NCBI RefSeq assembly: GCF_018446385.1
Contig: NC_055990.1
Coordinates: 27,985,891-28,049,890 of the forward strand
Source: Zingiber officinale
Lineage: Eukaryota > Streptophyta > Magnoliopsida > Zingiberales > Zingiberaceae
Length of the DNA: 64,000 bases
Reading direction: 5' to 3'
The position numbers and the translations under genes are program-made. The notes below the pieces were generated by a model. The model had not been told where the DNA came from. It was given only the letters and a program-made list of their open reading frames with translations, and ran no database searches. This document shows, in pieces, positions 45,709 to 58,287 of this stretch (its first letter is position 1; each line of letters starts with the position of its first letter).

Positions 45709-46640
45709 TGTTAGTACCCCAAAGTTGTTTTGATGTGATCAAATAAGTTAAGTTAGGTCCTGTTGTGTTTAACTCTGTGTCTAAGTGTGTAGGAACTTAG
45801 GAGCACAGGAAGTTAAGCAAAAGATGCAATGTTGTGGAAGAGTACACCGGCGGATAAGAAGGGATTGCACGATGTTTCTGAGGGACAAGAAGTTGAAGCG
45901 GAAGATTGTTTGGAGAGCAAAAGACGCAGCTAGCGAGAAGGTCGGCACGGGAGAGAGCCAACGGGCTTGGTTAATCTGAGGGACGAAGCTATGGAAGAGT
46001 ACGCTGGCGGACGAGAAGGAAGCATGCGACAATTCCGAGATATGAGAAGTCGGAGCAGAAGCTTGCTCGAGGAGAAGGCCGAAAGTTAGGTTCGGGTGAG
46101 CCCTATTCCGGATGGCCGAAATCACCCAAGCATGCGAAGCCGGAGTGGAAGGCCTGGACTGGAAAAAGTCAATGTAGTTGACTTTCCTAGTCTGGGCACC
46201 CGGACTCCGGGCGCCTGGAATGGACTTTTATCCGAATCACGTTTGACCGTGATTCGTTACGAAGGGGATAAAGTTGTATCCCCTTCCAGGCGCCCCGACT
46301 AAGGCTATAAATATAGCCTTGGTCCAAGAAGCTAATATTAACAAGAATTACTGAGCAACACTTGTACACGCTTTCCTCTTTGTTTAGCTTCTTCATTTTT
46401 ATGCATAAATTACTGTAAAGAGGCTTCTCCGCCTGAAGGAGAAAGTAGTGCGAATTATTTCCTTGGATTAATAACCTCTCCGGTTGTAACCAAGTAAAAA
46501 CTCTGGCCTCTGTCTTTCAGTTCATTTCTTATTTTGTTTATGCAAGTGTTCTTTTAAGTCTGAGAAAGGTTTGTTTGTTTTGTTTTTGTACAAGGGCTAT
46601 TCAACCCTCCCCCTCTTCTAGCCGACCAATGGTCCTAACA
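45709..46640 (+). repeat. 3' LTR of gag-only copy 1 (932 bp)
   Basis: It begins TGTTAGTACCCC and ends GGTCCTAACA. It matches 60143-61014 and the partial copies at 46641-47228 and 59655-60142. GGCGCC-containing words (CCGGGCGCCTGG, CCAGGCGCCCC) occur at 46195-46295. The run TTCAACCCTCCCCCTCTTCTAGCC near the end is like other Sirevirus LTR ends. Confidence 0.9.
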
Positions 46641-47228
46641 GTCTGGGGGTCCAGACTAGCTTGGGCCAACAGAGGTACACTTTCAGAGACGTTGCAACTG
46701 GGATAGAATTTTGGTATATGTCTACAACATTCCAAGCGCTCGGACCGGTCCTGGCGGCCAAGATTGGATAAGAGACTTATCATGAAGTTGTTGTGGAGAG
46801 GATAAGATGCCATAGTGGAGGCGCACATACTGGTATGGGCCCCCAGAACCTGCCACATCATCAATGACTATATTTTGACCAGTGAGTTATAAATAGAGTC
46901 CTGATCCTCCTCATTCTACACAACACTTGTTAACGAACTCTGTGCTTTTTATTCTAATTCTATTTTTATGTTTCTAAGTTTTCAACACTATAAGAGGCTA
47001 CTCTACCTTCATCGAAAGGAGATCTTTCTATTGGATGTTTTATTACTTTGAATTAGCAATATTTCCGATTGTAAACAAAGTAAATTCTGCCTCATCTTTT
47101 AATTTATATTTATTATTTCTTGTTCAACTAACTTATGTTTATCTTTGCTACATTCAAAAAGCAAAAGAACTTTGTAATGTAACTTACAGGCTATTCACCC
47201 CCTCTAGCCGGCCTCAATGAGACCTACA
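46641..47228 (+). repeat. Gag-only copy 2: 5' LTR remainder
   Basis: The sequence picks up in the middle of the same LTR family (compare 60050-60142) and ends in CCTCAATGAGACCTACA next to a primer site. Its first half is absent here, consistent with copy 1 having inserted into this LTR; the other half would lie left of the window. Confidence 0.75.
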
Positions 47229-47230
47229 AT

Positions 47231-47242
47231 TGGTATCAGAGA
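47231..47242 (+). other. tRNA-Met primer binding site of copy 2
   Basis: TGGTATCAGAGA, one base from the canonical site, lies two bases after the LTR end. Confidence 0.85.
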
Positions 47243-47282
47243 GAGGATGCTTCAGAAGAACTAACCATTGTCTAAAGCATAA

Positions 47283-48249
47283 ATGGCCAAAGCGAGCATT
47301 CATCCACTAAAGTTCGAGGGAGACTTCACGATCTGGAAAAAGGAAATGGACGTATTCTTTAAAATAGACTTTAATATATTACTTACAATTAAATATGGTT
47401 TTGTAGAATCTAGAGATCAACAAGAAGCCAAAAAAAAGGAACACTTTTGGAGCAATAAGGAGCAAGCCGACTTTGTGGCAAATGATAAAGCAGAGTTTCA
47501 TCTGTTAAATGTTCTACCACCACAAGAAGTCAATCAGATCGGCGCCACGACTATGACAAGAAACTCTGGGAGAAATCCATGGAGCTACACGAAGGGACAT
47601 CAGAGGCTAAGCTAGTAAGACGAGACTTGCTCAAAAATCAACTGACAAACCTCTGGATGCAAGAAGGAGAAACGATAGCTCAATTGCATGGAAAGATCAA
47701 GGAACTTATCACTGGACTGACAAACATTGAAGAACTGGTAATGAATCGAGACTCAATCTGATATGTTCTCAATGACTTCCCTAGAACTCAATAGTGGGCA
47801 TCAATAGTAGATGCCTACTATATATCAAAGAATTTGGAGGTAAGTAATTTAGAAGAACTATTTTCAACTTTAGAATTACATGAATCTAGATGTGTAGGTA
47901 TGAGGAAAGAAAAGGAGTCAAGTCAAAATCTAGCACTAAAAGCTAGAAAAGATGAACTAGAGTTTGACACATTGTTAGATGAAGACGAAGTAGCTTTCAT
48001 GATAAGAAAAATTTTAAATCTAACAAATTTAATAAGTTGCAGGCCAAGAAGTTTCTTCCTAGAAAGAGAAAAGTCAGATGCTACAATTGTCAAGGAGAAA
48101 GACACATCAAAGATGACTGCCCGAAACTGAAAAGGAAGGAGAAAAATAAAGGGTCGAGCAAATCAAAGCACAAGAATCTGAAGGCAACATGAAATGACTC
48201 ATCATCAAAGTCCGGACTAGATGAGTATCCTATACTAGCACTAATGGAG
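47283..48249 (+). pseudogene. gag: Gag-only element copy 2: gag, truncated
   Basis: The ATG at 47283 opens MAKASIHPLKFEGDFTIWKK and FHLLNVLPPQEVNQIGA. After a frame break it continues LVRRDLLKNQLTNLWMQEGE and a zinc knuckle, CYNCQGERHIKDDCP (~48081-48125), with all four ligands. Stops and a frame break are scattered (e.g. near 47540 and 47759). It is cut at 48249 by LTR C. Confidence 0.87.
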
Positions 48250-50530
48250 TGTAAGATACGATAAATTTAATAATAAGTGTTATTGGAATAATAACCTTAT
48301 TAGAATTTTTGAAAAAAATTTTAGAATTAAACAGAGTCCGTATAACACATTTAAGAGAATGAATCAATAGGGCTTAGAGGAAGCCTGTTTAGAATAACCA
48401 TTATACGGGAGTTGATTGAGAAATTGACTTAGGGTTAAGTTAATTAAATAATAAGTATTTAAGCATTGCTACAATAACCTAATGCTTTAAACGCCATTCC
48501 CTTCTTCTTCTCCTGTCGACACCCCAAATCCTCTTTGTCTACCCGATCCCTCACCCTCTCCCTTCTCTCAGCGTTGCCTCCTACCACACGAGCCAATGCT
48601 AGGTCGACGCCACCTTGATGTCATCGATCTTCACAGCCACTAACACCAGATGTGGTTGCGACGGGGGAGGAGGCCAACCCCTTCTCCTCACCCGATGTCG
48701 TCGCCTCCTTCATGTGAGGCCAGATCGATGATGCCGTGGTCATTTCTATCGCGAAGGTTGAGCTGCTGGGTTCCCCTTAGTCCTGATGCATCGTGGCTGC
48801 TCGAACGTCCCAAACGCCGTCCTTGCCCTGCCATCGCCATCTATGGATTTCCTAACGTCATTAACCATGATCCGGTGCCACGATATCTTTTCCCCAACCC
48901 TAAGTAAGGATACTAGTTTTCTGTTGTGTCATAGCCTCCTCCAAGTGTGCTGAGCCAATCGTCAATTGCCGCCTTTCATTTTCTTAGGCTATGAACAAGA
49001 CAATGTGATTGACTGTGGGACATTGTGAACCACTACTGTTAACCATGATTCAACACCAGCTATCTTCGAACTAGGTGAAAATTAGGGTTTATATTAGGTT
49101 AAACCCGTTTGATCTTTATATATGATTGATGAGATCGATTGAGGTTTGTGATGGTTTGAGAGTGATTACGATCATGTGAATTTGTTTAGAATGTTGGTAG
49201 TTGTTGAATCAGCCACTATAGTTTTTGCTGTCGCATTTTGTGGGCAATCCATACTTCCGACCATCATTTCCAGCAGTAAGACTCTCCGACCAAAGTTCAC
49301 AACAATTAGTTTCTCCTATTGTGCGTCAACTTCAGAGCATTTGAATTTGGATGAGTTTTAAAGTTGATTTCATTTCTACATTGGATGTGAATAGTGTGAT
49401 GTGGGTTGGATTAATTGAGGTTGAATTATATAGGGTTGATTCATGATGTTTAGTAGATTATATAATGGATTGAATGATGGGTTAATGGATTATAAAAATT
49501 GATTAAGTTGTATTGAATTAATTAGTGGATTGTAAATTATGATTGGAAAGATTAAAGGATTCATAGATGAGAGTAATTGAAGTTAATCATTAATTAGGAT
49601 AATTAATGATCATTCGATTAGGATTTTTTTCTAATTGGTTGGGTTTGAGTTTAGCTAGTTGTTGTATATGTAACTAGCTAAACTGTACATCATGTAATTT
49701 GCAGGACTTTGGTTTGAGACGAGTGTCTCGACATGGGATGGTTTAACATGATTTACATTCAAAGCGGGTACTTCTTACCTTAATTCTTTAGTACTTTGAC
49801 CTTAGTGCATGAGCTATATATTTGGATAATTGTTGTACTACCTTGACTTCACTCGTATTTTTCTTAAGCTTGTTACTTATCTGCTTGATCTTTGAGTTGA
49901 TCAGACCTATATCTATACAACCTCTTGTTGTCATCCATGATATTTAGCAGATACTAGATACTATGGTTATTTTCTTTGATTGTTGTTTATTCACATACCT
50001 TATTGAGCATGTTGGCTTATTGTAGCATACATTATTTCTATTTATTTATGTAATGATTGTTGCATCTTGCACATCAAATCATTGCATGCATACTGACAGT
50101 CATTGTCTCTCTTGTGGTGTGAGAGAGTCATTAGTCATTTTTAGCACCGCACACTCGACCACTCATGGGTAGTGGTAGCTGGAGGAGATGCCACTTGTCC
50201 TGTCATGCCCCCTCTTGGCCACTCATGGGTAATGGTAGCTAGAGTTGCGAGTAGCAAAGACCCCATTGCTACATAGCTAGTTAGCTACTGGGCACCTATC
50301 TACTCGGCCACTCGAGAGTAGTGGTAATTAGAGTGTATCAGTTGTTATTGTCTCAGCCACTCGACCATATAGGGATCGTGGTGTAGAAGGGCGGGCAGAA
50401 GTGACCATCCATACATACCCTTTTGTTATTATATTTGCTTATGCTGTTGATTGCTTACTTATGTAGTTGTTTTATTGTATCCATGTGATATGCTTACATA
50501 TGCTGAGTTATATACCTGTTGCATGTGTTA
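48250..50530 (+). repeat. Long-LTR-family LTR (copy C), 3' truncated
   Basis: It begins TGTAAGATACG, resembling the TGTAAAATACC start of copies B and D, with a similar following block (GAAGCCTGTTTAG). It has a C/T-rich stretch (48490-48900) and CACTCATGGGTAGTGG units at 50150-50340. It stops near 50530, where Gypsy RT coding starts, without a CA terminus, so the last ~0.8 kb is missing. Small ORFs inside are not convincing. Confidence 0.72.
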
Positions 50531-50956
50531 GATAAGCCAGCCAACTCAGGAATTGTACCTCCCTAATGTAGTCTGCCTCCAATAACTTATTCACCTCTTC
50601 TTTAATGATTTTATTTTGGTCTATCCCAAATCTCACTTTCTTTGTTTGACCAGGCGAGCATCAGGATAAACATGAAGTACATGCTCCATGACTATTACGC
50701 CCGTTATTTCTTTGGACGTCCAGGCAAATACATCATTGTTGCGTATCAAATATTCCACCAGCTCAGCCTTAAGCTCAAGAGTCAGGTCGGTCGCTATCTG
50801 AGTGGTGGCCTCGGGCCAACTGGCCTGAATCTGTTTCTCTTCTTTTTCTTCGTACACTAAGATATGCGACTTTTCTTGGATAGTATTAACCTCCATCCTT
50901 TGCATTTTTGAGCAACATTGGCCTCTATCTTTACTATCTCCACGTAGCACTTGCAC
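50531..50956 (-). pseudogene. pol: Gypsy pre-RT linker and RT N-terminus
   Basis: The frame shows LVEYLIRNNDVFAWTSKEIT and HVLHVYPDARLVKQRK. After a frame shift it continues with an IDQNKIIKEEVNKLLEADYI-type block and a REVQF motif, the start of Gypsy reverse transcriptase. Coding stops at the LTR C junction, before any catalytic residue. Confidence 0.82.
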
Positions 50957-51129
50957 ACTATAAGTTGATCACCTTCGACCTCCACTACTTGATCATCCAC
51001 AGGAAATTTTATCTTTTGGCGGAAGGTTAAAACGATTGCCCGGAATTCATTTAAGGTCGGTCGACTCAAAATGACGTTGTAAGCAGAAGGAGCGTCCACA
51101 ACTATGAAAATCGATTGACGTGTTCTCAT
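50857..51129 (-). pseudogene. pol: Gypsy aspartic protease, C-terminal region
   Basis: FIVVDAPSAYNVILSRPTLN is the retropepsin segment after the active-site strand, followed by KIKFPVDDQVVEVEGDQ. The D-T/S-G motif itself is in decayed sequence upstream (51130-51300) and is not clear. Confidence 0.8.
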
Positions 51130-51559
51130 TAGGGGCTCCTCCCCTAAGGATATGGCCAGCTTTATTTGGCCGAGCAGCTAGACTTCATTATCTGTGAACC
51201 CATACAGAAGAGTTACCATGGGTTGAAGCTCACTTAAGTCGATTTACAGCTAGTCAAATGCTTATTTGAAGAAAATGTTAATTGAGTTACCTGTATCAAT
51301 AAAAGTATGAGAAATATTGTAATTGGCTATAATAGCCTTGATTATTATGCATCATCATGGGGTATTTCCATCTCCTCTAGATCTCTAAGCCTAAAGCTGA
51401 TTTTGGATCCAATTGCTTGCTCTGCACTACATCCTACTACATGAATGACCAAACACCGAGCGTGTGACTTCCTCGCTCAGTTGGAATCACCGTTGGTTGA
51501 TCCTCCAACTATCATGTTGATATTACCCTGAGCGACATTACTACGATTTTCTTCTTGTC

Positions 51560-52242
51560 ATGCTGAGGGCTATTCTTGTTGAACTCGGGCGAGAGCTTGG
51601 GTTTGCTCAGCCTGGGGCTGTAGTGTTCCCTGCTATGGCTCAGTCACCGGGTACTCAATCTTGGCTGGGCTATTTTGTCGTGGATACGGTCAGTAGTTTG
51701 GGGCTGGTGAACGTAGATGGTATCTTTGGTTGTCATTTCACCGATTCCACATAGTATAACAATCCTCCGTATTATGAGTAGATGTTCGATGATATGTGCA
51801 CCACTTTCATGGAACCTCCATATGTTGCACGGCTTGAGGTCGTGATTCTTGATGATGATATTTAGTGCCTTCCTGAGGTCCTTTGGGTGGACGGGCAGGT
51901 AACGTCGGGCACTCGGTGGCTGAAGCGGGAGTGGGTGTGGTGCCCTCCTTCTTTCGGGCAGCCTGTGCTTCTTCAACATTGATGAATTTGGTTGCCCGTT
52001 TGATCAGCAGGTCAAAGTTAGTTGGAGGTTTTCTAACCAAATCTCAGAAAAAATCATTATCAGTGAGTCCCTGAGAAAAGACACTCACTAAAATCTCCAT
52101 GGTGATCATGGAAACATCCATACTCACCTGATTAAATCTCTTGATATAGGCTCAGAGTGTCTCTTTGTCCTCCTGTTTGAGTGAGAAGAGACTCCAAGGG
52201 ATTTTGTGGTGCCACCGGTTGCTGGAGAAGTGATGAAGAAAT
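51560..52242 (-). pseudogene. gag: Gypsy gag, 3' part
   Basis: Translation includes a VRKPPTNFDLLIKRATKFIN segment with INVEEAQAARKK next, preceded by a segment with VFSQGL. This is the capsid C-terminal region in Tat-type gag. Downstream zinc-knuckle sequence is decayed. The piece ends at the solo LTR insertion. Confidence 0.75.
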
Positions 52243-54792
52243 TGTTGATTGCTACTCGGAATACCGTCCTAGTTACCGTGTACAAAAATTTGTACAAGCA
52301 TAGAACTATCCTAGCTACCCATGTGTCCTACTAAAGTTAAATTTGGATTGTAAACAATGCTTAACATTTTTAATCCAAATTTCCCTTTAGAAGTTAAACT
52401 TGGATTGGGAATGAAACTTAACATTCTTATTCCAAGTTCAATCGATGTGATCTTCCTAAGTTAAACCATATTACAGAAGTTAATTAAATAACTATTTCAA
52501 AAATCGACTTCCAGGTTAAACATGGCGAGACACTAGGCCTTCTTGGGTATGGGATCATCCACCACTTCCTAAACAAAGCCTTTCAAAGAAATAGAAAATT
52601 TAACTTCTTACAGTAAACTCGGTTTAACTATAGAGACCTCAATAGAAATACAATATCGAAACATGAAATCGATAACAAAATGATAAACTAAAACTGATAG
52701 CCTCTTATGTTTGGTTTTCAAGATCTATACAAAGAACATGAACTAGTTATGATGAGAAAACAAATAACTAGTTATACATTTCTTTGTAGCTAAAGATCTC
52801 TTGATCTTCTGTTGTATTTCTCTCATCTTCTTGGACGTTGTGTGGGCAACGATCTACCAAGATGGAATCCACTCGAACCACTTCTTCTCCTCCAAGACTC
52901 TCGAACCACCAAGGGATGCCAAAATAGGAAACTCCTTCTCTTCAACTTCCACATTTCGGCCACCAATAGCTTCTCCTTTTTCTTTCAATTTTCGACCACC
53001 AAGAATAGATGGAAGCCGACCGTAGAAAGAAGAAAAATAGAGAAGAAGAGATGGTGTCGTCGGCCTTAGGAAAAGGAAAGGGAGAAAGGAAAAACCAGCC
53101 ACCAAGGATTAGAAGATGAGGAGATGTCCTAGATTGTGTGTTCCGCCGGCATAAGAGAAGAGAACAAGGAGAAGGGGCCGACCACACAATGCTAAGATAA
53201 GAAGCTTGGAATTAATTCTCATGAGACATCCTCTACCTCTATTTTATAATCCTTGCTCAAGGCAAAAAAGGAAAGTTTTAAACATAATTAAAAGTTCCTT
53301 ATTTGTGGCCTCCTATTAAAAAGGGAAAATTTTAACAACAATTAAAATCTCTCTTTTCTAAATTTCCTATTGTACATGGCAATAAAGGAAAGTTTTAAAA
53401 TTAATCTCTCTCTTTTAAAACATATAGACAACTACAAAAAAGGAAAGATTAATTAAAACTTCTCCTTTTTAAATCATGGTTACAAAAAGAGAAAGTTTTA
53501 TTAAAAATTAAAATCTCTCTTTTAAACATTATAGATAACTACAAATAAGGAAAGATTTTAAAACTCTCTTTTAAATCCATGAAGATTGCTGTAAAAGAAA
53601 AGTTTTTAATAAAATTAAAATCTTTCTTTAAACCTTTGTAGATAAGGAAAGATTTTAACAAAATAAAATCTTTCTTTTAACCATTGTAGATTACTACAAA
53701 TAAGGAAAGATTTAACAAAATTTTATTTACAAAAAATTCCTTTTCCTTTCTTAGTGGCCGACCCCTAGCTTGGGCACCAAGCTTGGCCGACCACCTCTTG
53801 GCTTCCAAGCTCATGCTTGGTCGGCCCCTTGCACTAAGCAAGGATGTATCTGACCCATTACTTGGGTAAGAAGTGGACTTTATGGATACAAGGATTTATA
53901 GAGGCTACAACAAGGACCGAGAGGAGAAATTGGTTTTAGTCTCCCGATGAGCTTGAGCTTCCTGTGTTCGCCCCGAACACCCAACTCAAGTTCATCAATA
54001 ATAACTCATACCACTAAAGAGTTATTATTGAACTACCGCACCAATCTCAAATTACATTATGGGCTCATTCTTATTATGAGTGCATTAATCTCCCTGTGTT
54101 TAAGATATTGAATGCCCACTAATTAAATGAGTTACTGATAACTCACTTAATTAATATCTAGCTTCAAGAGTAGTACACTCAACTTTATTGTCATGTCGGA
54201 CTAAGTCCACCTACAGGATTTACATGACAATCCTTATGAGCTCCTTAAGGAGGCATCATCAACCTAGATTAGTAGGACATAATTTCATTCTATAATCAAT
54301 AACACACCATATAAATAATACATTTCCCAACTTATCGGGCCTATTGATTTAACGAGCTAAATCACACCCTTTGATAAATTAAAGAAATAAATATTAAGTA
54401 TACGTGCTTGTTATTATATCATGATTAAGAGTATGCACTTCCATAATAATAGAGGTTTTGTTCTTTTATGTAGTTAGTATAAAAGAAACTACCTCAAATG
54501 GTCCTGCTCAATACACTCATAGTGTACTAGTATAATTTTATAGTCAAGATAAACTAATATCAAATTACATTACAACCACTCCAATGGTTTGTCCCATTCC
54601 ATCTTGGTTGTGAGCTACTATTTATAATTTATAAGGAACTGATAACATGATTTTCTGTGTGTCTCCTCACACCATGTTATCTTCAATATAAATTAAATGG
54701 ACAACTACACTTAGCAAAAATGTAGACATTTGACCAATGTGATTCTTATAAATGTGTATATAAAAGCTAGACTTTTAGTATACATCCTAACA
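52243..54792 (-). mobile_element. Solo LTR of a Copia family, 2550 bp
   Basis: On the minus strand it begins TGTTAGGATGTATACTAAAA and ends in GCAATCAACA. A perfect 5-bp TSD, GAAAT, flanks it (52238-52242, 54793-54797). Gag coding lies on both sides. The interior at 53240-53740 has repeated AAGGAAAGATTTTAA / TTAAAATCTCTCTTTT units. No coding region is recognised; ORFs at 52801-53187 are antisense and sense frames in a gene-like LTR stretch. Confidence 0.92.
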
Positions 54793-55418
54793 GAAATATC
54801 TTGCGGAAGTCCTTCAAACGGAAAATAGAGTTGTCTAACAGCCGTTTAAACCATCATTGGGCTAATCCGTCAAATGTTGTGAGAAACATTCAGCATTTAA
54901 CATCGTTTGTAAATTATTGAAGAAGATCAGCATTTTCAAACTTAAAGAGATGGTTTTCTAGGTCAGTTGTCCCCGAATATTCTCTTATGTTCAGATTCTG
55001 ATAATATTTTGGCAATGGGTCATCCCACACCTGTTAAGAGAATGGGGTGACGATCTGCTCAGGTGAGCTATCTCTAGCTACAGCTTTTCCTTTATGCTTA
55101 TCCCGCACAGGTGCTTCTCTAAAAGATTCCTAGTGTGCTCTTTCTTGGCCCAACTGTTCTAGCGGTATGCATAAAAGTGCTCAGGGGCACCGGATTGATG
55201 AGAGAGACGCAAGAAGCAAGTGAGCAGGGCCTTCCTCTTGAACTCCTCTTTCCCTTTGATTGATTGTTGTTGACACTGCCAGATTTAGTGGCGGCAGCAT
55301 GCCAACAGTATTGGCTTGTTGTTGTGTTGAAGTATTTTTGCGCTATAGCGTTGATGAGCAAATCCATATCTTCTTGTGTTAAGGTGACAGTATTGAGTTT
55401 TCCAGCCTCCTCTATCAC
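54793..55418 (-). pseudogene. gag: Gypsy gag, 5' part
   Basis: This low-confidence frame starts near the leader and reads LTQEDMDLLINAIAQKYF, then a basic stretch. Later parts are shifted and interrupted. It resumes at 52242 after the solo LTR. Confidence 0.6.
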
Positions 55419-55439
55419 GTAGCTTCAGATTCAAGCAAA

Positions 55440-55462
55440 GATTCCCACAGATGATGTCAAAT
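55440..55462 (-). other. Decayed Gypsy primer site and leader
   Basis: The coding strand reads TTGACATCATCTGTGGGAA, which resembles the TTGGCGCCGTCTGTGGGAA leader of many plant Gypsy elements with transition-type changes in the CG-rich core. This fixes the LTR end near 55467. Confidence 0.65.
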
Positions 55463-56437
55463 TTGATCCTATCTGAAAGTTGAGGAGATGGCGCACTAGC
55501 TCAAGTGGATGGTTTGTTGATAAATAGTTGACTCTCTGATCTACAATAAAAGCTCCTCAACAATCTTGTGCATAATCAGACAATCCAACGAAGAGTTAGT
55601 AACCAAAGACCTGGGAAGGGGTCCCTAGCAAGGTCCTCCGATGCTCAAGTCAGTACAGTTTCCTTGCAAGTGAAAGAAGAATAGTAGTGGATGTGCGAAA
55701 GAATATCTCAAATGCAAAAATTACGTACCTTGCCAACGGAGAAGACTCCCTTTTTATACTACCTCTCATAATCTCTGTGATCATGAGGTGGCTTCATGCA
55801 TCAGAGTTTGTTAGGTTGTTCCTCAAAGAGCTTCCGAGGAATCTTTTTTTTAACCCACAGATGTATCTCTTTTGTCATTTATAACTTAAACCTTTTTTGA
55901 AGTCGTTGGAGGAGGATGTCATTATAGATGAATCACCAATGGAAAATAAGATAGCCTTCAAAGGAGATTCCAAAGGAATATTCTCTGATAACTATGATAG
56001 GTTATTAAAATATTGTCTATTGCTTGTCTGCTGAATATATCTCGGCCAATCGCAAGGCTGGCCGTTTTGCTTACCATTGTATCAATCTACTCTATCATAT
56101 GTTAAATACTATAGAGATCTATTTAGAGACTAATAGAGTGCCCACAGTATGCCAAAGCTTCATTTAAGAAGTTATATGATAGATCTTGTATGTTAGAGCT
56201 TTATTTTAGGGACAATGTGACATTGGGTAACTTAAACTTGGTACACCAGTGCTCGACTGAGCGGATATGTAGAGTTTCCTAAGGATAAGTGTCTTTAAGC
56301 CCATTCGATCTTTACTCGACCCGGTGTACACAGATATCCTTAGGCTCGACCGGTCCCCATTTGGCCGACCTTATACTAAGAACTTTATGAGACCAAGTAT
56401 CCTTAAGCCTGCCAGGTCTTTACTTGGCCAGGCGTAT

Positions 56438-58286
56438 GATGTGCGTAAATTATATACACTTTTATGAATGTCTTAACGCACATCTACTTATATTTCATGA
56501 GCATAATATATGTTTATTGTACTCTATTTTATTATAATATCATACTTCTATTATATTCTGTTCGAAGATATGCTCTTTGCATATTTTGATTGACAGGATG
56601 CATATTGGAGCGAAAATGGAGTAAAAATGCACACGAGAACAACTTTGGAAGAAATCAAGCCAAGGTCGTGTGACCCACACGGCCGTGCTCCCCCACCAAA
56701 GGAAAATCAAGGCACATCCGTGTGATCCACACATCCATGTCAATATTCTGTGGCCAAGCAGCACACAGCCGTGCCAAATGTCACGACCGTGCCAACTTTC
56801 CAGAGGCGAACAAGGCCACAACCGTGTGAATCCACACGGCCGTGTGAATTCACACGACCGTGTGACTTTGGGAGAGAAGAAGAAGGCCACGGCCGTGTGA
56901 CCCACACGACTGTGTGACTCAACTCGAGAAGAAGTCTGGTGAGGCCGTGTGGATCTCACACGGCCGTGCCATGCCAAAATAAAGTCGTCCTAAATTTTGG
57001 GTAGATTGCAGACAGATCATAAAATGGCCATAACTTTGCACTCGGTTGGAGTTTTGAGTTGTTCTTTATACTAAAACATAGCTAACTTCAAGATCTACAA
57101 CTTTTCTTCAGAACTAACATAGAGAGAACATTGTCTACCTGTGATAAATGGCACGACCGTACCTCCCAACCGCGGGTTCATCTGGACCTCTGCCCACACT
57201 GTAGACCAAAACTTGAAATACTATAACTTTTGCCTCGGTTGGAGCTAGGGCTCGATCAAAATATCAGATTGTAGATAATTTCAAGAGCTACAACTTTGGT
57301 TCAGGGTGATTCATGAGAAAACCTGGTTTAATAGGTGAAAATTCTATTTACCAGACCCCTATAATCCTAGTTTTTCAGAGCAGTTTGGAGGAGGTATAAA
57401 AGGGTCAAGGACTTCATTCTTTGACTCATCTTGGGTTTGGGACTTCATCCCTCTCCTTGGGGAAGGGCTCTCCCCTTAGGGAAAAACCATAAAGCTTCAT
57501 TCACCTCCATCCCTTGATGAACCGTCCATCTCCGAAATAAGGAGGCATCCCCAAGACATCGGAAACATCGGCAAGCATCTCTTCTTCACCTTCTTCTCAC
57601 ATCTAGGGTTGTAAGTATGCTTTACTTTATGTTTTGGGGTTGTTCTTCCTCTGTTATGGAGTATATCTCCTTTCTAGGATTAGGGAGTATATGTGATGTG
57701 ATGGAGATGTAAAACTATGTGGATTTGTCATATTTCTATTCAATGACTTGTTAATGCCTTGTTTATGTTTGATGAAATAATGTGTGTGTGAAGCTTATAT
57801 ATATCTTTTGCATGTTTTATCAAATGGTTGTATAGAATTGTTAATCCCGTAGGGGGAATACCCTAGATCGTATGACAGAAGGGTGCTAGTGATATGCTGC
57901 CCCGCTAATGGACGTCTAGGGTATCACCTTGAAACGAGAAGAAAATCTCCACAATAAAGTAGGGGATTGGGCATAATCACTATTTCTATTTCTATGTTAT
58001 TGTGTATTAGTGTGTTTCTGTGTTGTATGACCGAGGGGCGTCAGTGACGGGCTGCTCCGCTAACAGACTTCATAGGAATCACTTCCATTTAGTAGCATAG
58101 GACATGGAGTAGGAGATCATGCCTGCTTATCCACTGCACGGGAGAGTCGGTAATGCATCTAACTTCCTACAAGAGCATGAACATAGAGGATAGGAACTAA
58201 GCAATCTATGTAACATCGCCTAGCATCACAAGAAAATCGAAATCCTAGAATCACACCTTAAACCATCTCTCACATTCTCTTAACTC
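56438..58286 (+). mobile_element. LTR-like insert of unknown family
   Basis: It starts TGATGTGCGTAAATTATATA and ends in TTCTCTTAACTCA, TG...CA, inside the tandem-array LTR. No matching TSD was found: the left flank is GCGTA and the right flank TGAGC, so the boundaries are tentative. It carries an array of ACACGGCCGTGT palindromes, a possible promoter-to-exon stretch (57400-57620), and two similar ~70-bp blocks (57850-57930, 58022-58080) with GCTGC-CCGCTAA words. No coding domain is seen. Confidence 0.5.
56680..56970. repeat. ACACGGCCGTGT palindrome array
   Basis: About ten copies or near-copies of CACACGGCCGTGTG or its half-site CACGACCGTG lie within 290 bp. It is a third family-specific short palindrome in this window. 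Confidence 0.8.
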
Positions 58287-58287
58287 A

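Noticed and set aside
56438..58286. Confident LTR insertion with TSD
   Set aside because: The TG...CA ends are plausible but the flanks GCGTA and TGAGC do not match, so it is listed only as tentative.
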